Below, in pieces: positions 1 to 9,258 of a stretch of DNA of 64,000 bases. The DNA comes from Lachnospiraceae bacterium (GTDB lineage Bacteria; Bacillota; Clostridia; Lachnospirales; Lachnospiraceae): positions 182,248 to 246,247 of the forward strand of contig CABIZF010000004.1 in the NCBI GenBank assembly GCA_902363135.1. Reading direction: 5' to 3'. Numbering within the stretch: the stretch's first letter is position 1; each line of letters opens with the position of its first letter. The notes beneath the pieces were generated by a model. The model was not told the DNA's origin. It did not search any database and saw nothing but the letters and a program-made list of their open reading frames with translations. The position numbers and the translations under genes were made by a program.

Positions 1-1281
1 CATATCATTGTTCAGACATACCAGATAATCGCCCTTTGCATACGACACGCCGAAGTTGTTGATCGCCGAGTAATTAAATTCTCTGTCCCAATATACAACA
101 TGAACGCTGTTTCGTCCATCAATTTCTTTATAATAATCAAAGATTTCCACCGTTTTGCTGTTATTCTCCACGATGATGATCTCAAAATTCCGGTAGGTGC
201 TCTTTTTCTGAATCGACTCAATGCACTTTTTTAAGGTGTCTTTTTCATCCTTATTCGGAATGATGATCGAGACAAGCGGCTGCCCTTCCAGTGCATAACG
301 CACCCGGTAAAAGCCGAAATCCTTCTTCCGTTCAACCGTACCTGCAAGGCCGACACGCTTCAAATGCGCCTCGATTGCCCTTGCTCCAGCATCATAGGCA
401 TACTGCTTGCTGATTGGATTATCTGCCGTCGACTGTGCATGCGTCCGCCAGTGATAGAGTACCTTCGGAATGTGGCAAATCCCGTTCGCCTGCTCCGTGC
501 AGCGCAGAATAAAATCATAGTCCTGCGCACCGTCATACTGACGCTCAAATCCTCCGACCTTCTCAAGAAGTCCTCTGGATACGACCAGAAAATGGCAGAT
601 GTAGTTATTGCTTCTCAGCAGATCCGGATTGAAATCCGGCTTCAGGTTCGGCTGAAAGTACTCACTCCCATCACCGGAAATCTTGTCCTCATCGGTGTAG
701 AGCAGCTCCGGCAGCGGCTGCTTCCTTTGCCGTGCCGCATCCAGTGTGCTCATCACCTGAAACAGCGCGTCCGGTTCAAGCAGATCGTCATGGTCGAGCA
801 GTCCGACATATTCACCGGTCGCCATCGCAAGCGCCGCATTCGTATTCCCCGCAATGCCTGCGTTTTCACTCAGCTGCTTCACACAAATACGCGGATCTTC
901 CGCCGCATACTCCTCCAGGAGCTTTCTGAGCTGTTCCTCTTCCGGGCTGCCATTTGCAAGGCAGAGCTCCCAGTGCGGGTATGTCTGTGCCTGAACCGAC
1001 GCGATCATCTCGCGCAGATAGCGCTCCGGTGTCCGATAGAGCGGAACTGCGATGCTGAACGTGACCGGATCGGCAAATTTATGCGTCCGCTGTCTCTTTT
1101 GCTCCTCTTCGGTCGCCCGATGTCCGGCAAACCACGGGCCATACGGCACCTCCTCCGGCTCCAGCCGGTCCGAGAGGCGTACAAAAAATTCCTTTACACC
1201 AAAATGCTTCAGATAGCGCAGCCCCTTTTGTATATTGTAGGGACTCAGTTTTTTCAGAAAATTGCTTGCTTTATTCGCCAT
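1..1281 (-). CDS. Two-domain family 2 glycosyltransferase, C-terminal part outside window
   Basis: The frame reads leftward from an ATG at 1281 through 427 codons to the window edge, so the C-terminus is missing. A first GT-A domain begins near residue 77 (IAVPLYRTPERYL), with an aspartate-rich DHDD motif near 162 and a YTDEDK stretch after it. A second domain begins near residue 337 (VSIIIPNKDE) and is cut after LNND. The same tandem architecture is seen at 4255-6765 and 7054-9195, so the three are paralogues. Proteins of this type transfer sugars from nucleotide sugars onto a growing cell-surface glycan on the cytoplasmic side of the membrane. The start overlaps the preceding aminotransferase gene by 11 bases. 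Donor and acceptor cannot be read from sequence. Confidence 0.9.
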   Translation of the reverse strand, partial: MANKASNFLKKLSPYNIQKGLRYLKHFGVKEFFVRLSDRLEPEEVPYGPWFAGHRATEEEQKRQRTHKFADPVTFSIAVPLYRTPERYLREMIASVQAQTYPHWELCLANGSPEEEQLRKLLEEYAAEDPRICVKQLSENAGIAGNTNAALAMATGEYVGLLDHDDLLEPDALFQVMSTLDAARQRKQPLPELLYTDEDKISGDGSEYFQPNLKPDFNPDLLRSNNYICHFLVVSRGLLEKVGGFERQYDGAQDYDFILRCTEQANGICHIPKVLYHWRTHAQSTADNPISKQYAYDAGARAIEAHLKRVGLAGTVERKKDFGFYRVRYALEGQPLVSIIIPNKDEKDTLKKCIESIQKKSTYRNFEIIIVENNSKTVEIFDYYKEIDGRNSVHVVYWDREFNYSAINNFGVSYAKGDYLVCLNNDM

Positions 1282-2401
1282 AATATTCCAGCAGACAGTC
1301 TGTCACATATTTTACATCATCCATCGACAGGCTGTAGTACATCGGCAGACGCATCAGGCACTCGCTCTCCTTTGTCGTATACACATCCTCCCCATGGAAC
1401 GTCCCGTACTGCTTTCCGGCAGGTGCGCTGTGCAGCGGAATATAATGAAAGACACACAGGACTCCTTTTTCCTTCATATAACGGATGAGATCGGTCCGTG
1501 TCTCCAGATCCTTCACGCGAACGTAAAACATATGCCCGTTATGTACGGCATAGTCCGGGACATACGGACGTGCCAGATAGCCCTTCTCCTCAAGAACTGC
1601 CAGATGCTCATAATAATAGTCAAAAATCTGACGCCGCTTATCGTTGATCTTGTCCATCTCGAGCAGCTGTGCATACAGATAGGCCGCGTTCATATCGCTT
1701 GGCAGGTACGAGGAGCCGTAGCCGACCCACGTATACTTATCGATCTGTCCACGGAAAAATTTACTCCGATTCGTACCCTTTTCACGCAGGATCTCTGCAC
1801 GCTCCAGATAAGCATCATCCTGAAACAGCAGCGCGCCGCCCTCTCCCATTGTATAATTCTTTGTCTCATGGAAGCTGTAGCAGCCGAAATCTCCGATCGT
1901 GCCGAGCGCACGCCCTTTATACCACGCATTGACACCCTGCGCTGCATCCTCCACGACCTTCAGGTTGTATTTTTTTGCAATCGCCATGATCGTATCCATC
2001 TCACAGGCGACACCGGCATAATGCACCGGCACAATGACCTTTGTGCGCTCTGTGATTGCCGCCTCGATCTTCGTCTCATCAATATTCATTGTCTCTGGAT
2101 GCACATCTACAAATACAATTTTGGCACCCTGCAGCACAAATGCATCTGCCGTGGATACAAACGTGTAGGACGGCATGATCACCTCATCTCCAGGCTTCAG
2201 ATCACAGAGAAACGCTGCCATCTCCAGGGCATGTGTGCAGGAAGTCGTCAAAAGAACATGTTTTGTCCCGAACTGCTCCTTCATCAGCTGTGAGCATTTT
2301 TTCGTGAACGGTCCGTCGCCACACAGCTTTGCATTGGCGATCGCCTGCTGCATATACTCAACCTCTGTACCAAGGTACGGAGCTCTGTTAAAATCAATCA
2401 T
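1271..2401 (-). CDS. wecE: dTDP-4-amino-4,6-dideoxygalactose transaminase (WecE/RffA type)
   Basis: This is a 376-residue DegT/DnrJ/EryC1/StrS aminotransferase. It closely follows the enterobacterial WecE/RffA pattern, including CGDG near the N-terminus, DEVIMPSYTFVSTA, VPVHYAGVACEMDTI, and SFHETKNYT with the probable PLP lysine near residue 180. The family converts dTDP-4-keto-6-deoxyglucose to dTDP-4-amino-4,6-dideoxy-D-galactose with glutamate as amino donor. It sits among glycosyltransferases, so it probably supplies an amino sugar to the polysaccharide. No rmlA or rmlB is seen in the window. Length matches the family. The precise sugar product is inferred from similarity. Confidence 0.9.
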   Translation of the reverse strand: MIDFNRAPYLGTEVEYMQQAIANAKLCGDGPFTKKCSQLMKEQFGTKHVLLTTSCTHALEMAAFLCDLKPGDEVIMPSYTFVSTADAFVLQGAKIVFVDVHPETMNIDETKIEAAITERTKVIVPVHYAGVACEMDTIMAIAKKYNLKVVEDAAQGVNAWYKGRALGTIGDFGCYSFHETKNYTMGEGGALLFQDDAYLERAEILREKGTNRSKFFRGQIDKYTWVGYGSSYLPSDMNAAYLYAQLLEMDKINDKRRQIFDYYYEHLAVLEEKGYLARPYVPDYAVHNGHMFYVRVKDLETRTDLIRYMKEKGVLCVFHYIPLHSAPAGKQYGTFHGEDVYTTKESECLMRLPMYYSLSMDDVKYVTDCLLEYYGE

Positions 2402-2430
2402 CTTATCTCCTCCTCAAATGTACTTTCTCA

Positions 2431-4158
2431 TCATCCCGGAATCAGCAGCTGCAAAAGCTTCACAACGGGGCCAATGTTTGACAGCCACGGGAAGCGCAGG
2501 CCGGAAAGAAATGAAAGTGACTCACACCAGGCCGGAATATATACAGAAAGAAATGCACTGGCCCATACATGTACGACCGCATACAAAAGCGGCAGCATCA
2601 GAAGCGGAACCATCCACTTCCGGAAGCACAGGGTCAGGACACGCTCTGTCCCGGCGGCGGTAAAATACATCACAGGGATGATAAAGGTCATAATATACCG
2701 TCCCTGCGGCTGAAAATCGTCGGTGTACGAATACACTAACGACAGCAACACTGGTATTATGATACAGCAAACAAGCGAAAACTGCAATATGAAGAAATTC
2801 GCAGACGAAAGCACCTGATTTTCCACCGTAAATGCCGGATGCTCAGACCCGCTGATCACTGCAAGCCCTCTGCGGTATTTTGCGACCACAGGACATTCCC
2901 TTTTCCGATTCAGCCACACTCCGATGCCCCACAGCGCAGTCAGGATGGTATGCACCAGAATCCCAAGTATTCCAAGCACGAACAATTTTTTATGGATCCC
3001 GTAAATATCCAATCCGAGCGGATACTCAAAAAAACCGAAATAGCCAATCGTACTGCGATAGGTCGTCGTCGCCCATTCCATACCGCCGTCGACCTCTTTT
3101 TTCAGCATTTCCTCCAGCGATTTTCCCTGCTCCTTCACGGACTGCTTCACAGAAGGCTTGTATTCTTCCTGTGCATATTTCTCTCCGTACTTCGCCGGAG
3201 TGGACAGTCCCAGAAAATCTCCGTCATAGAGTATGGCACAGCGGATGAACCACCAGCCGCACAGCAAAAAGACAATTCCTGTGATGAACAGTCCACGCTT
3301 CAAAACCACGACCACACAGTCCTTCGCGCCGCGCTTTCCGTAAAATACAATCATGGAGCCGACAAACAGCACGACCGACATCAGTGCAAAGCCATATGCA
3401 TTAAAATAAGACAATGCACAGCACGACACGCCGATTGCAAGTCCGGTACAGCTTCTCCGATCCCATCTTTTCTCTATCCCGATCAACCAGTAGTTGAAAA
3501 TCATTGCAGTGGAGAATAGTGCGATACCATCCGTATTGACATATACAAATAAGTAGAGCAGCTGTGGCAGCAGCGCCAGAAGCGCCACAAAATACACCCG
3601 GAAAATGCCGCGTCTGAACAGCCGGCGCGAAATCTGCAGCACATACCAGTAGAAGCCCATCCCGAGCAGCACATTGATAAACCGGGCTGCCATCAAAAGC
3701 GCATGCTCCGAAGAGTTAAACACAGAGACAAGCTTCATCAGATAGCCGCCGAAAATATAAGGCAGAATCGGATGAAAGCCGTAGGAAATCCCCCACAGTT
3801 TATTTCGGATCTCCGGATCCCCTCCGTGCGGCAGCGTCCCGTGCCGGTAAATATACTGCGGAATCAGATAGCGCATTTCCTCATCCGGCCCACCGTTCAG
3901 CGGGAGGATCCATGCAAGGAAAAAGAGTAATGCACCCATCACAAAAACAAAGGCCAGATCAAAACGATGTGCATTTATGAATCTGTGGCCTGCATTCTGA
4001 TCTTTCGGCAGCACATTGGATGCCTGCCTCGTCTTTTTCTTATCCTGCTCACCGGCTTCCTTTCCGGCTGTCCTTTCGACCTGCTTTGCCTCCGGATCAT
4101 CCCAGATCACATTGCAGAGCTGATTCCACTTTTTTTGCAATGAAGCTGTTGCGCTCAT
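2431..4158 (-). CDS. DUF2142 family polytopic membrane protein
   Basis: A 575-residue protein with a charged cytoplasmic N-terminus of about 60 residues followed by many hydrophobic segments. A PLNGGPDEEMRY motif lies in the first external loop near residue 89, and an AARFINVLLG segment follows. These fit DUF2142, a family with GT-C glycosyltransferase-like topology common in surface polysaccharide loci of Gram-positive bacteria. It would act at the membrane on lipid-linked sugars, but no reaction is established for it. It lies between a glycosyltransferase gene and wecE in one minus-strand operon. Confidence 0.8.
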   Translation of the reverse strand: MSATASLQKKWNQLCNVIWDDPEAKQVERTAGKEAGEQDKKKTRQASNVLPKDQNAGHRFINAHRFDLAFVFVMGALLFFLAWILPLNGGPDEEMRYLIPQYIYRHGTLPHGGDPEIRNKLWGISYGFHPILPYIFGGYLMKLVSVFNSSEHALLMAARFINVLLGMGFYWYVLQISRRLFRRGIFRVYFVALLALLPQLLYLFVYVNTDGIALFSTAMIFNYWLIGIEKRWDRRSCTGLAIGVSCCALSYFNAYGFALMSVVLFVGSMIVFYGKRGAKDCVVVVLKRGLFITGIVFLLCGWWFIRCAILYDGDFLGLSTPAKYGEKYAQEEYKPSVKQSVKEQGKSLEEMLKKEVDGGMEWATTTYRSTIGYFGFFEYPLGLDIYGIHKKLFVLGILGILVHTILTALWGIGVWLNRKRECPVVAKYRRGLAVISGSEHPAFTVENQVLSSANFFILQFSLVCCIIIPVLLSLVYSYTDDFQPQGRYIMTFIIPVMYFTAAGTERVLTLCFRKWMVPLLMLPLLYAVVHVWASAFLSVYIPAWCESLSFLSGLRFPWLSNIGPVVKLLQLLIPG

Positions 4159-4254
4159 AGTCTCTCCTTGGATTTTGGATTTTAGATTTTCGTTTTTTGT
4201 TTCTTTATTTCTGCTGTTTTTACCTGCCCTGCAGCACAGACGGGCTTCTGCTTT

Positions 4255-6765
4255 CTACAATCTCAGAGAAAAATCCGCCTTATCCAGTGACAGGTTCGGA
4301 TTGTAATACGGATCGCCCGCCTTGATATCCTCTCCCCAGCGTGCGAGGAACTGCGCAATCTCGCCGTTAAAGCGCTCGATCTTTTCCTGTGTATTTTCCA
4401 GTCCACGTGATTTGGACTCGAAATGATACAGCTCCGCCCCTGGATTATAGACGACGAGATATCCTGCTTTGCGCACCTTCATGCAGAAATCAATATCATT
4501 AAATGCCACACGCAGATCTTCTGACATACCGCCAACCTCCCGATAAACGGACGTCTTTACCATCAGGCAGGCCGCTGTGACCGCACTGTAATCCTGTCTG
4601 CAGATGATCCGTGAGAAATAACCGTTATCTCCTCGTTTTTCTCCGATAAACGCATGCCCCGCGATACCTCCGAAGCCGAGCACGACACCGGCATGCTGAA
4701 TCGTATCATCTCCATAATAGAGCAGCGCGCCGGTGATTCCGACCTCCGGTCTCTGACACGGTCCGAGCAGCTGCCGCAGACAATCCCCGTGAATCATTTC
4801 CGTATCATTGTTCAAAAGCAGCAGGTAAGCCCCCTTTGCATGTGCCGCACCGAAATTATTGATCGCAGAAAAATTGAAGCTGCCCTCGTAACGGAGCACA
4901 CGGATCCTCGCATCCTGTCGCTCCAGCTCCTCATATCCGGCAAACGTCTCCGGCTCCGTGCTGTTGTTCTCAATAATCAGGATTTCATAATTCTCATAAT
5001 CCGACTGTTCGGTAATCGAGCGGATGCAGGTCTGCAGATCCACAAGATGATCCTTATTCGGAATCAGAATGGAAATCATCGGATCATCTGTGATCGCGAA
5101 TTCCGTCTCGTACAGCCCCGGATATTCGCCCTCCCTCACCGCAGCCACGATCCCGAGCCGGTCATAATGTGCCTGAACCGCCCGGCGTCCTGCTTCAAAT
5201 GCATAGCGCTTGCTCTCGGGATTCTCTGCTGTAGAGTCCTGATGACTCCTCCAGTGGTACAGAATCTTCGGAATGTGCCGGATCTGTCCCGGTGTCGTCT
5301 GTTCCGTACAGCGCAGTACAAAGTCATAGTCCTGTGCGCCGTCATAGTCCGCATCCAGATAGCCGACACGCTGCTGCAGATCGTCTTTTACAACGACCAG
5401 ATGGCAAAAATAGTTCATGCTTTCAAGCAGATCCGGATTGTAATCTGATTTAAAATGCGGCTCAAAATAACGCTTTCCCGCACCGTCTACCTTGTCCTCA
5501 TCGCTGTAGATCAGCTCTGTATCCGGATAATCATTCAAAAGCCGCACACATTCATAGAGGGCATCCGGTGAAAAGAGATCATCGTGATCGCCAAATGCGA
5601 TAAAATCTCCGGTTGCCGCCCAGAGCGCCGCATTCGTATTTTCGGAGATGCGAAGCTGCTGCCCATTGTGCAGTGCCCGGATCACGCCCGGATGCCCGCT
5701 CTCCTTCTGTTCGCGGACGAGCCGGTCCAGCAGGGCGGTCAGTGGGGAATCCGCACCGCTTCCATCAGAAAGAATCAGCTCCCAGTGTGAATAAGTCTGC
5801 GCCTGTACCGACTGCACAAGTGCGCGCAAAAAACGCTCCGGCGTGCGATAGAGCGGCACGACGATGCTGATTGTCGGATTCCATGCAAACACGGCCGTCC
5901 GCTGCCGCTCCAGCTCCGAAGCCTTCACTCCGTATTTTCTCCGCCAGCGCTCATAGCTGATTGCGTCTGTGCCGAGCACAACATCCTCCACGCGCTTCAC
6001 AAACTGTCGAAAGCCCTTCCGCTTCAGATAATTGACGCTCTTTTTGCAGATAACGGAGAGGCCTTCCTTCCCGGAAAGCATTTTCTTGCAGTTCAGCGGA
6101 TAGAGTGCCTTCTTTCCGCCGCCTTTCATGGCAAGGCGCAGATAGTTGTCCTGCGGCTTTGCAAATGTAAGTTCAAACGCATGTGTATCGGAAAGCACCG
6201 CTTCCGGAAATTCGCCCAGAATATCGATCCTATTGCCTTCCGTATATTTCGTCTCAACCGGATGTCCGGCATGATCCAGCAGCGCCATCTGCACCTTTTC
6301 CACTCCCATATACCAGCCACGCAGCTGATAGCGTCCGTCCGGCAGCACCGTCAGCTTTTCTACCCAGGACATGAGGTGCCTGGAAATGCGCAGCAGCTCA
6401 GCAGCGGAGGCATGATAAATACAGCGTCTGCCATCCGCCGTCTTGTGATAAACCTTCACTGCCGGAAACACAGCTGTTTTCTTACGGTTTTTGGATACTT
6501 CGAATACTTCTCCCGGCTTTTCCGTATCCGTCAACGGCACACGGATAAAATATTCTGCCATGACGTTCGTCTTATAGCGAAGATATTTTTTCGTCACCTC
6601 CACGCCGCGCTGCACCTGTACGTCGATGGCTGCGGGTGCGCCGTTTCGCTCTGCCTCGAACTGCTCCGCCCCCTCGGTATCATCCTCAAACCATCCCTGA
6701 ATCACAAGTGTATCCGGCTGCTTTACATCAAATCGAATCCGCTCCCGGTTAAATTTTGTATTCAT
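4255..6765 (-). CDS. Two-domain family 2 glycosyltransferase with N-terminal beta-rich module
   Basis: An 836-residue protein. Residues 1-280 form a non-catalytic, probably beta-rich module. A GT2 domain starts near 295 (ISIVVPLYRTPERFL) with FGDHDDLF near 395 and IYSDEDK. A second GT2 domain starts near 560 (ISILIPNKDH) with NNDTEM. It is paralogous to 7054-9195 and to the partial gene at the left edge. Such proteins build repeating surface polysaccharide on the cytoplasmic face, and two catalytic domains may make two linkages. It belongs to the polysaccharide operon, separated from its upstream neighbour by a copy of repeat A. Confidence 0.9.
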   Translation of the reverse strand: MNTKFNRERIRFDVKQPDTLVIQGWFEDDTEGAEQFEAERNGAPAAIDVQVQRGVEVTKKYLRYKTNVMAEYFIRVPLTDTEKPGEVFEVSKNRKKTAVFPAVKVYHKTADGRRCIYHASAAELLRISRHLMSWVEKLTVLPDGRYQLRGWYMGVEKVQMALLDHAGHPVETKYTEGNRIDILGEFPEAVLSDTHAFELTFAKPQDNYLRLAMKGGGKKALYPLNCKKMLSGKEGLSVICKKSVNYLKRKGFRQFVKRVEDVVLGTDAISYERWRRKYGVKASELERQRTAVFAWNPTISIVVPLYRTPERFLRALVQSVQAQTYSHWELILSDGSGADSPLTALLDRLVREQKESGHPGVIRALHNGQQLRISENTNAALWAATGDFIAFGDHDDLFSPDALYECVRLLNDYPDTELIYSDEDKVDGAGKRYFEPHFKSDYNPDLLESMNYFCHLVVVKDDLQQRVGYLDADYDGAQDYDFVLRCTEQTTPGQIRHIPKILYHWRSHQDSTAENPESKRYAFEAGRRAVQAHYDRLGIVAAVREGEYPGLYETEFAITDDPMISILIPNKDHLVDLQTCIRSITEQSDYENYEILIIENNSTEPETFAGYEELERQDARIRVLRYEGSFNFSAINNFGAAHAKGAYLLLLNNDTEMIHGDCLRQLLGPCQRPEVGITGALLYYGDDTIQHAGVVLGFGGIAGHAFIGEKRGDNGYFSRIICRQDYSAVTAACLMVKTSVYREVGGMSEDLRVAFNDIDFCMKVRKAGYLVVYNPGAELYHFESKSRGLENTQEKIERFNGEIAQFLARWGEDIKAGDPYYNPNLSLDKADFSLRL

Positions 6766-6867
6766 GCAACCCGTGTCCTTTCTCTTGCCTTCTGTCGCTG
6801 CTTTATCTATCTTAGATCTCTCTGTATTTTATCGAAATCCGGTGATTCATCCACCGGTCGGCTTTTC

Positions 6868-7029
6868 AAAGCGGACATTCGCAATCCGCTTCGCTACTTG
6901 CTCATGAACGCAGTCGCTTCGCGATCTGTCAGTGGGAGCTTTCAACTCCCACTGACATAAGCATCCCCCTTCACCCGCCGCTTAGTGCTCCGCGCACTTG
7001 AAGCGGGGGAATGCTTATCTGCGTTCAAA
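6868..7029. repeat. Repeat A, copy 1 (full length, structured)
   Basis: This 162-bp element also occurs at 44083-44274, 63022-63184 and 63394-63557, with shortened copies elsewhere. It starts AAAGCGGACATTCGCAA and ends CTGCGTTCAAA. An outer stem TGAACGCAG (6905-6913)/CTGCGTTCA (7019-7027) encloses a perfect 11-bp hairpin (6928-6938/6946-6956) and a nested hairpin with arms ATAAGCAT and ATGCTTAT. A separate 5' hairpin is AAGCGGA/TCCGCTT. It fills the 288-bp gap between two glycosyltransferase genes. No coding content is supported here. Short ORFs that begin in it recur only because the repeat recurs. Confidence 0.9.
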
Positions 7030-7053
7030 CCGATCTTTATCCACAGCCTCCGC

Positions 7054-9195
7054 TTAGTCTGTGCACAGCTTCCGCCACGCTTCCTGCTCCCATGGCATCC
7101 GGAGCGAGCAGTCAGTCTTTGTCACAGACAGATTTGGATTGTAGTACGGATCACCCGCGTCAAGCTGTGCTTCCCAGCGCTGCACGAATCTGCGCGCCTC
7201 TTCTTGGAAGCGGCGTTGCTTTTCCTCGGTGTCCTCCAGCCCGCGCGACCGCGATTCGTAATGCGTCAGCTCCGCATATGGCGTAAAGAGCACATGCCAT
7301 CCGGCCGTCTGCAGCTTCATACAGTAGTCGATGTCATTGTACGCCACCGCCAGCGACTCCTCCATTCCGGCGACCTGCTCATAGACCGCCTTTCGGGTCA
7401 TCATGCAGGCCGCAGTCACGGCACTGTAGTCCTGTACGGATACGAGCCGCCCTGCATAGCCATCTCTCTCCCCGTCTGCACCGATAAAAAGATGGCTCGC
7501 CACACCGCACAGCCCGAGCACGACGCCGGCGTGCTGAATCGTCCCGTCCGGATAATAGAGCTTTGCTCCGACCGCACCGACGCCGTCCTGCTGACAAAGT
7601 CCCAGCAGCTCCTCGATCCAGCCTTCGCTTCGCACTTCGGTATCATTGTTCAGCAGGATCAGGTACTCACCGTCCGCCTGCGGCACTGCAAAATTGTGGA
7701 TCGCCGCATAGTTAAAGCTGCCCGGATACCGCAAAATCCGAAGCCTGCCATCCGGATGCTCCCGCAGCAGCCTCTGATAATACGCCTCCGTCTCTGCCTC
7801 TACACTGTTATTTTCAATTACGAGAATCTCATAATTCACATACGTCGACTTCTCCCGGATCGAAGCAAGACAGCGCCGCAGGTCTTCCACATGGTCCTTA
7901 TTCGGGATCAGGATCGAGACAAGCGGCATTCCCTGAACCGTAAACTGACTGCGGTATCTCCCACGCATCGCAGTCTCCTCTGTCCTGGCTGCGATCCCGC
8001 ACCGCTGATAGTGTGCTTCGACTGCCCTTCGCCCTGCATTAAACGCATACTCCTTGCTCTCGGGGTTGCCTGCCGTCGATGCCGGATGTGTCCGCCAGTG
8101 GTAGAGCACCTTCGGAATATGGCCGATCGCCTTCGCCTGTTCCGCACAGCGCAGCACAAAGTCATAGTCCTGCGCACCGTCATAGGCCGGATTCAGCAGC
8201 CCGACCTTCTTCAGCAAATCGCGTCGCACCGCAAATAGATGACAGATATAATTGTTGCACTGCAGCAACGCCATACTGAAATCCGGCTTGAAATGCGGCC
8301 CAAAATAAGCTGTGCCGCTCCGGTTGATCTTGTCCTCATCTGTATAGATCGCATCGAGCCCCGGCTGTGCCTCGATGGCCTTTGCCATCTCATAGAGTGC
8401 ATCCACCGCCAGCACATCATCATGATCTGCAAAGACAATAAAGTCTCCTTTCGTCTTCCGGATCGCTTCATTCGTATTCCGGGAAATACCACGGTTTTCT
8501 GCAAGCTTCACATAGCGCACACGCTGATCCTTTGCATACTGCTTTTTCACAAATGCTCCGACCGCCGGATCGGTACTGCCGTCCGCCAGCACAAGCTCCA
8601 GTCGGCCGTAGGTCTGCTGCAGCACCGAATCAATGACTTCCCTTAAAAAACGCTGCGGCGTATTGTAGAGCGGAATGACAACCGAAAAAAGCACCGAGTG
8701 GGAAAAGACCGCCTCTCTCTGTGCTTTTTTTACCCGCGCATCCGGCATTTTCATCCGGATCCACAGGTCATAGTCCAGCTCTTCCGGATGCGTCGGCTGT
8801 ACGCACATCTGCTTCACATCTTTTTTTGCCCTTCTGAGCTTCCATGCCCGCTTCAGTCCGGATGTCTGCACCAGGATCCGGACTCTCTGTCGCTTCGCCC
8901 CATTTGTAAAGGTCAGCCATACATACGGCGTATTCAGTACCGCACGGTCAATCAGGATGTGAATCCCGCTCTCATAGCCGACAGGCTTGTGTACCGCAGC
9001 ATTGACATCCTCGCGCACAAGCCGCTCCATATATACCGGAAGCGTCACGCCGTCCGCATCCACGACAGAACACTCTGTCCTTTCTTCCGGGTCAAGATCT
9101 GACACCCAGCCACGGATGCAGATATTTCCATACCGGCTCTCAATCCGGTCTATGTGATACAGCACACAGGACTGTCCTTCCCAGAATTTTCTCAT
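7054..9195 (-). CDS. Two-domain family 2 glycosyltransferase
   Basis: A 713-residue protein with an N-terminal beta-rich module (about residues 10-110, CIRGWVSDLDPEE). A first GT2 domain begins near 172 (VVIPLYNTPQRFL), with ADHDDVL near 257 and IYTDEDK. A second GT2 domain begins near 425 (VSILIPNKDH) with LNNDTEV. It is a shorter paralogue of 4255-6765 and ends with a similar DPYYNPNLS tail. It is probably a polysaccharide backbone glycosyltransferase. It lies directly downstream of the kinase-like gene in the export operon. Linkage and sugar specificity are unknown. Confidence 0.9.
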   Translation of the reverse strand: MRKFWEGQSCVLYHIDRIESRYGNICIRGWVSDLDPEERTECSVVDADGVTLPVYMERLVREDVNAAVHKPVGYESGIHILIDRAVLNTPYVWLTFTNGAKRQRVRILVQTSGLKRAWKLRRAKKDVKQMCVQPTHPEELDYDLWIRMKMPDARVKKAQREAVFSHSVLFSVVIPLYNTPQRFLREVIDSVLQQTYGRLELVLADGSTDPAVGAFVKKQYAKDQRVRYVKLAENRGISRNTNEAIRKTKGDFIVFADHDDVLAVDALYEMAKAIEAQPGLDAIYTDEDKINRSGTAYFGPHFKPDFSMALLQCNNYICHLFAVRRDLLKKVGLLNPAYDGAQDYDFVLRCAEQAKAIGHIPKVLYHWRTHPASTAGNPESKEYAFNAGRRAVEAHYQRCGIAARTEETAMRGRYRSQFTVQGMPLVSILIPNKDHVEDLRRCLASIREKSTYVNYEILVIENNSVEAETEAYYQRLLREHPDGRLRILRYPGSFNYAAIHNFAVPQADGEYLILLNNDTEVRSEGWIEELLGLCQQDGVGAVGAKLYYPDGTIQHAGVVLGLCGVASHLFIGADGERDGYAGRLVSVQDYSAVTAACMMTRKAVYEQVAGMEESLAVAYNDIDYCMKLQTAGWHVLFTPYAELTHYESRSRGLEDTEEKQRRFQEEARRFVQRWEAQLDAGDPYYNPNLSVTKTDCSLRMPWEQEAWRKLCTD

Positions 9196-9258
9196 GCTCC
9201 GCAGCTCCCTTCTTTTTTCCTGTCTTTATCTTCTATGCCCGCCAATCGCTTTCCTGTC

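Noticed and set aside
364..2293. Long plus-strand ORFs opposite the glycosyltransferase and wecE genes
   Set aside because: They are antisense to clear minus-strand protein families and have no recognisable domains or ribosome sites; they arise from third-position GC bias.
6868..7029. Firm identification of repeat A as HEARO RNA or an IS605-type end
   Set aside because: Structure is suggestive but I see no adjacent HNH or transposase gene and cannot match the conserved core from memory.
6985..7110. Recurrent short ORFs beginning MLRALEAGECLSAFK at three loci
   Set aside because: They are translations of repeat A, so their similarity comes from the repeat and not from a gene family.
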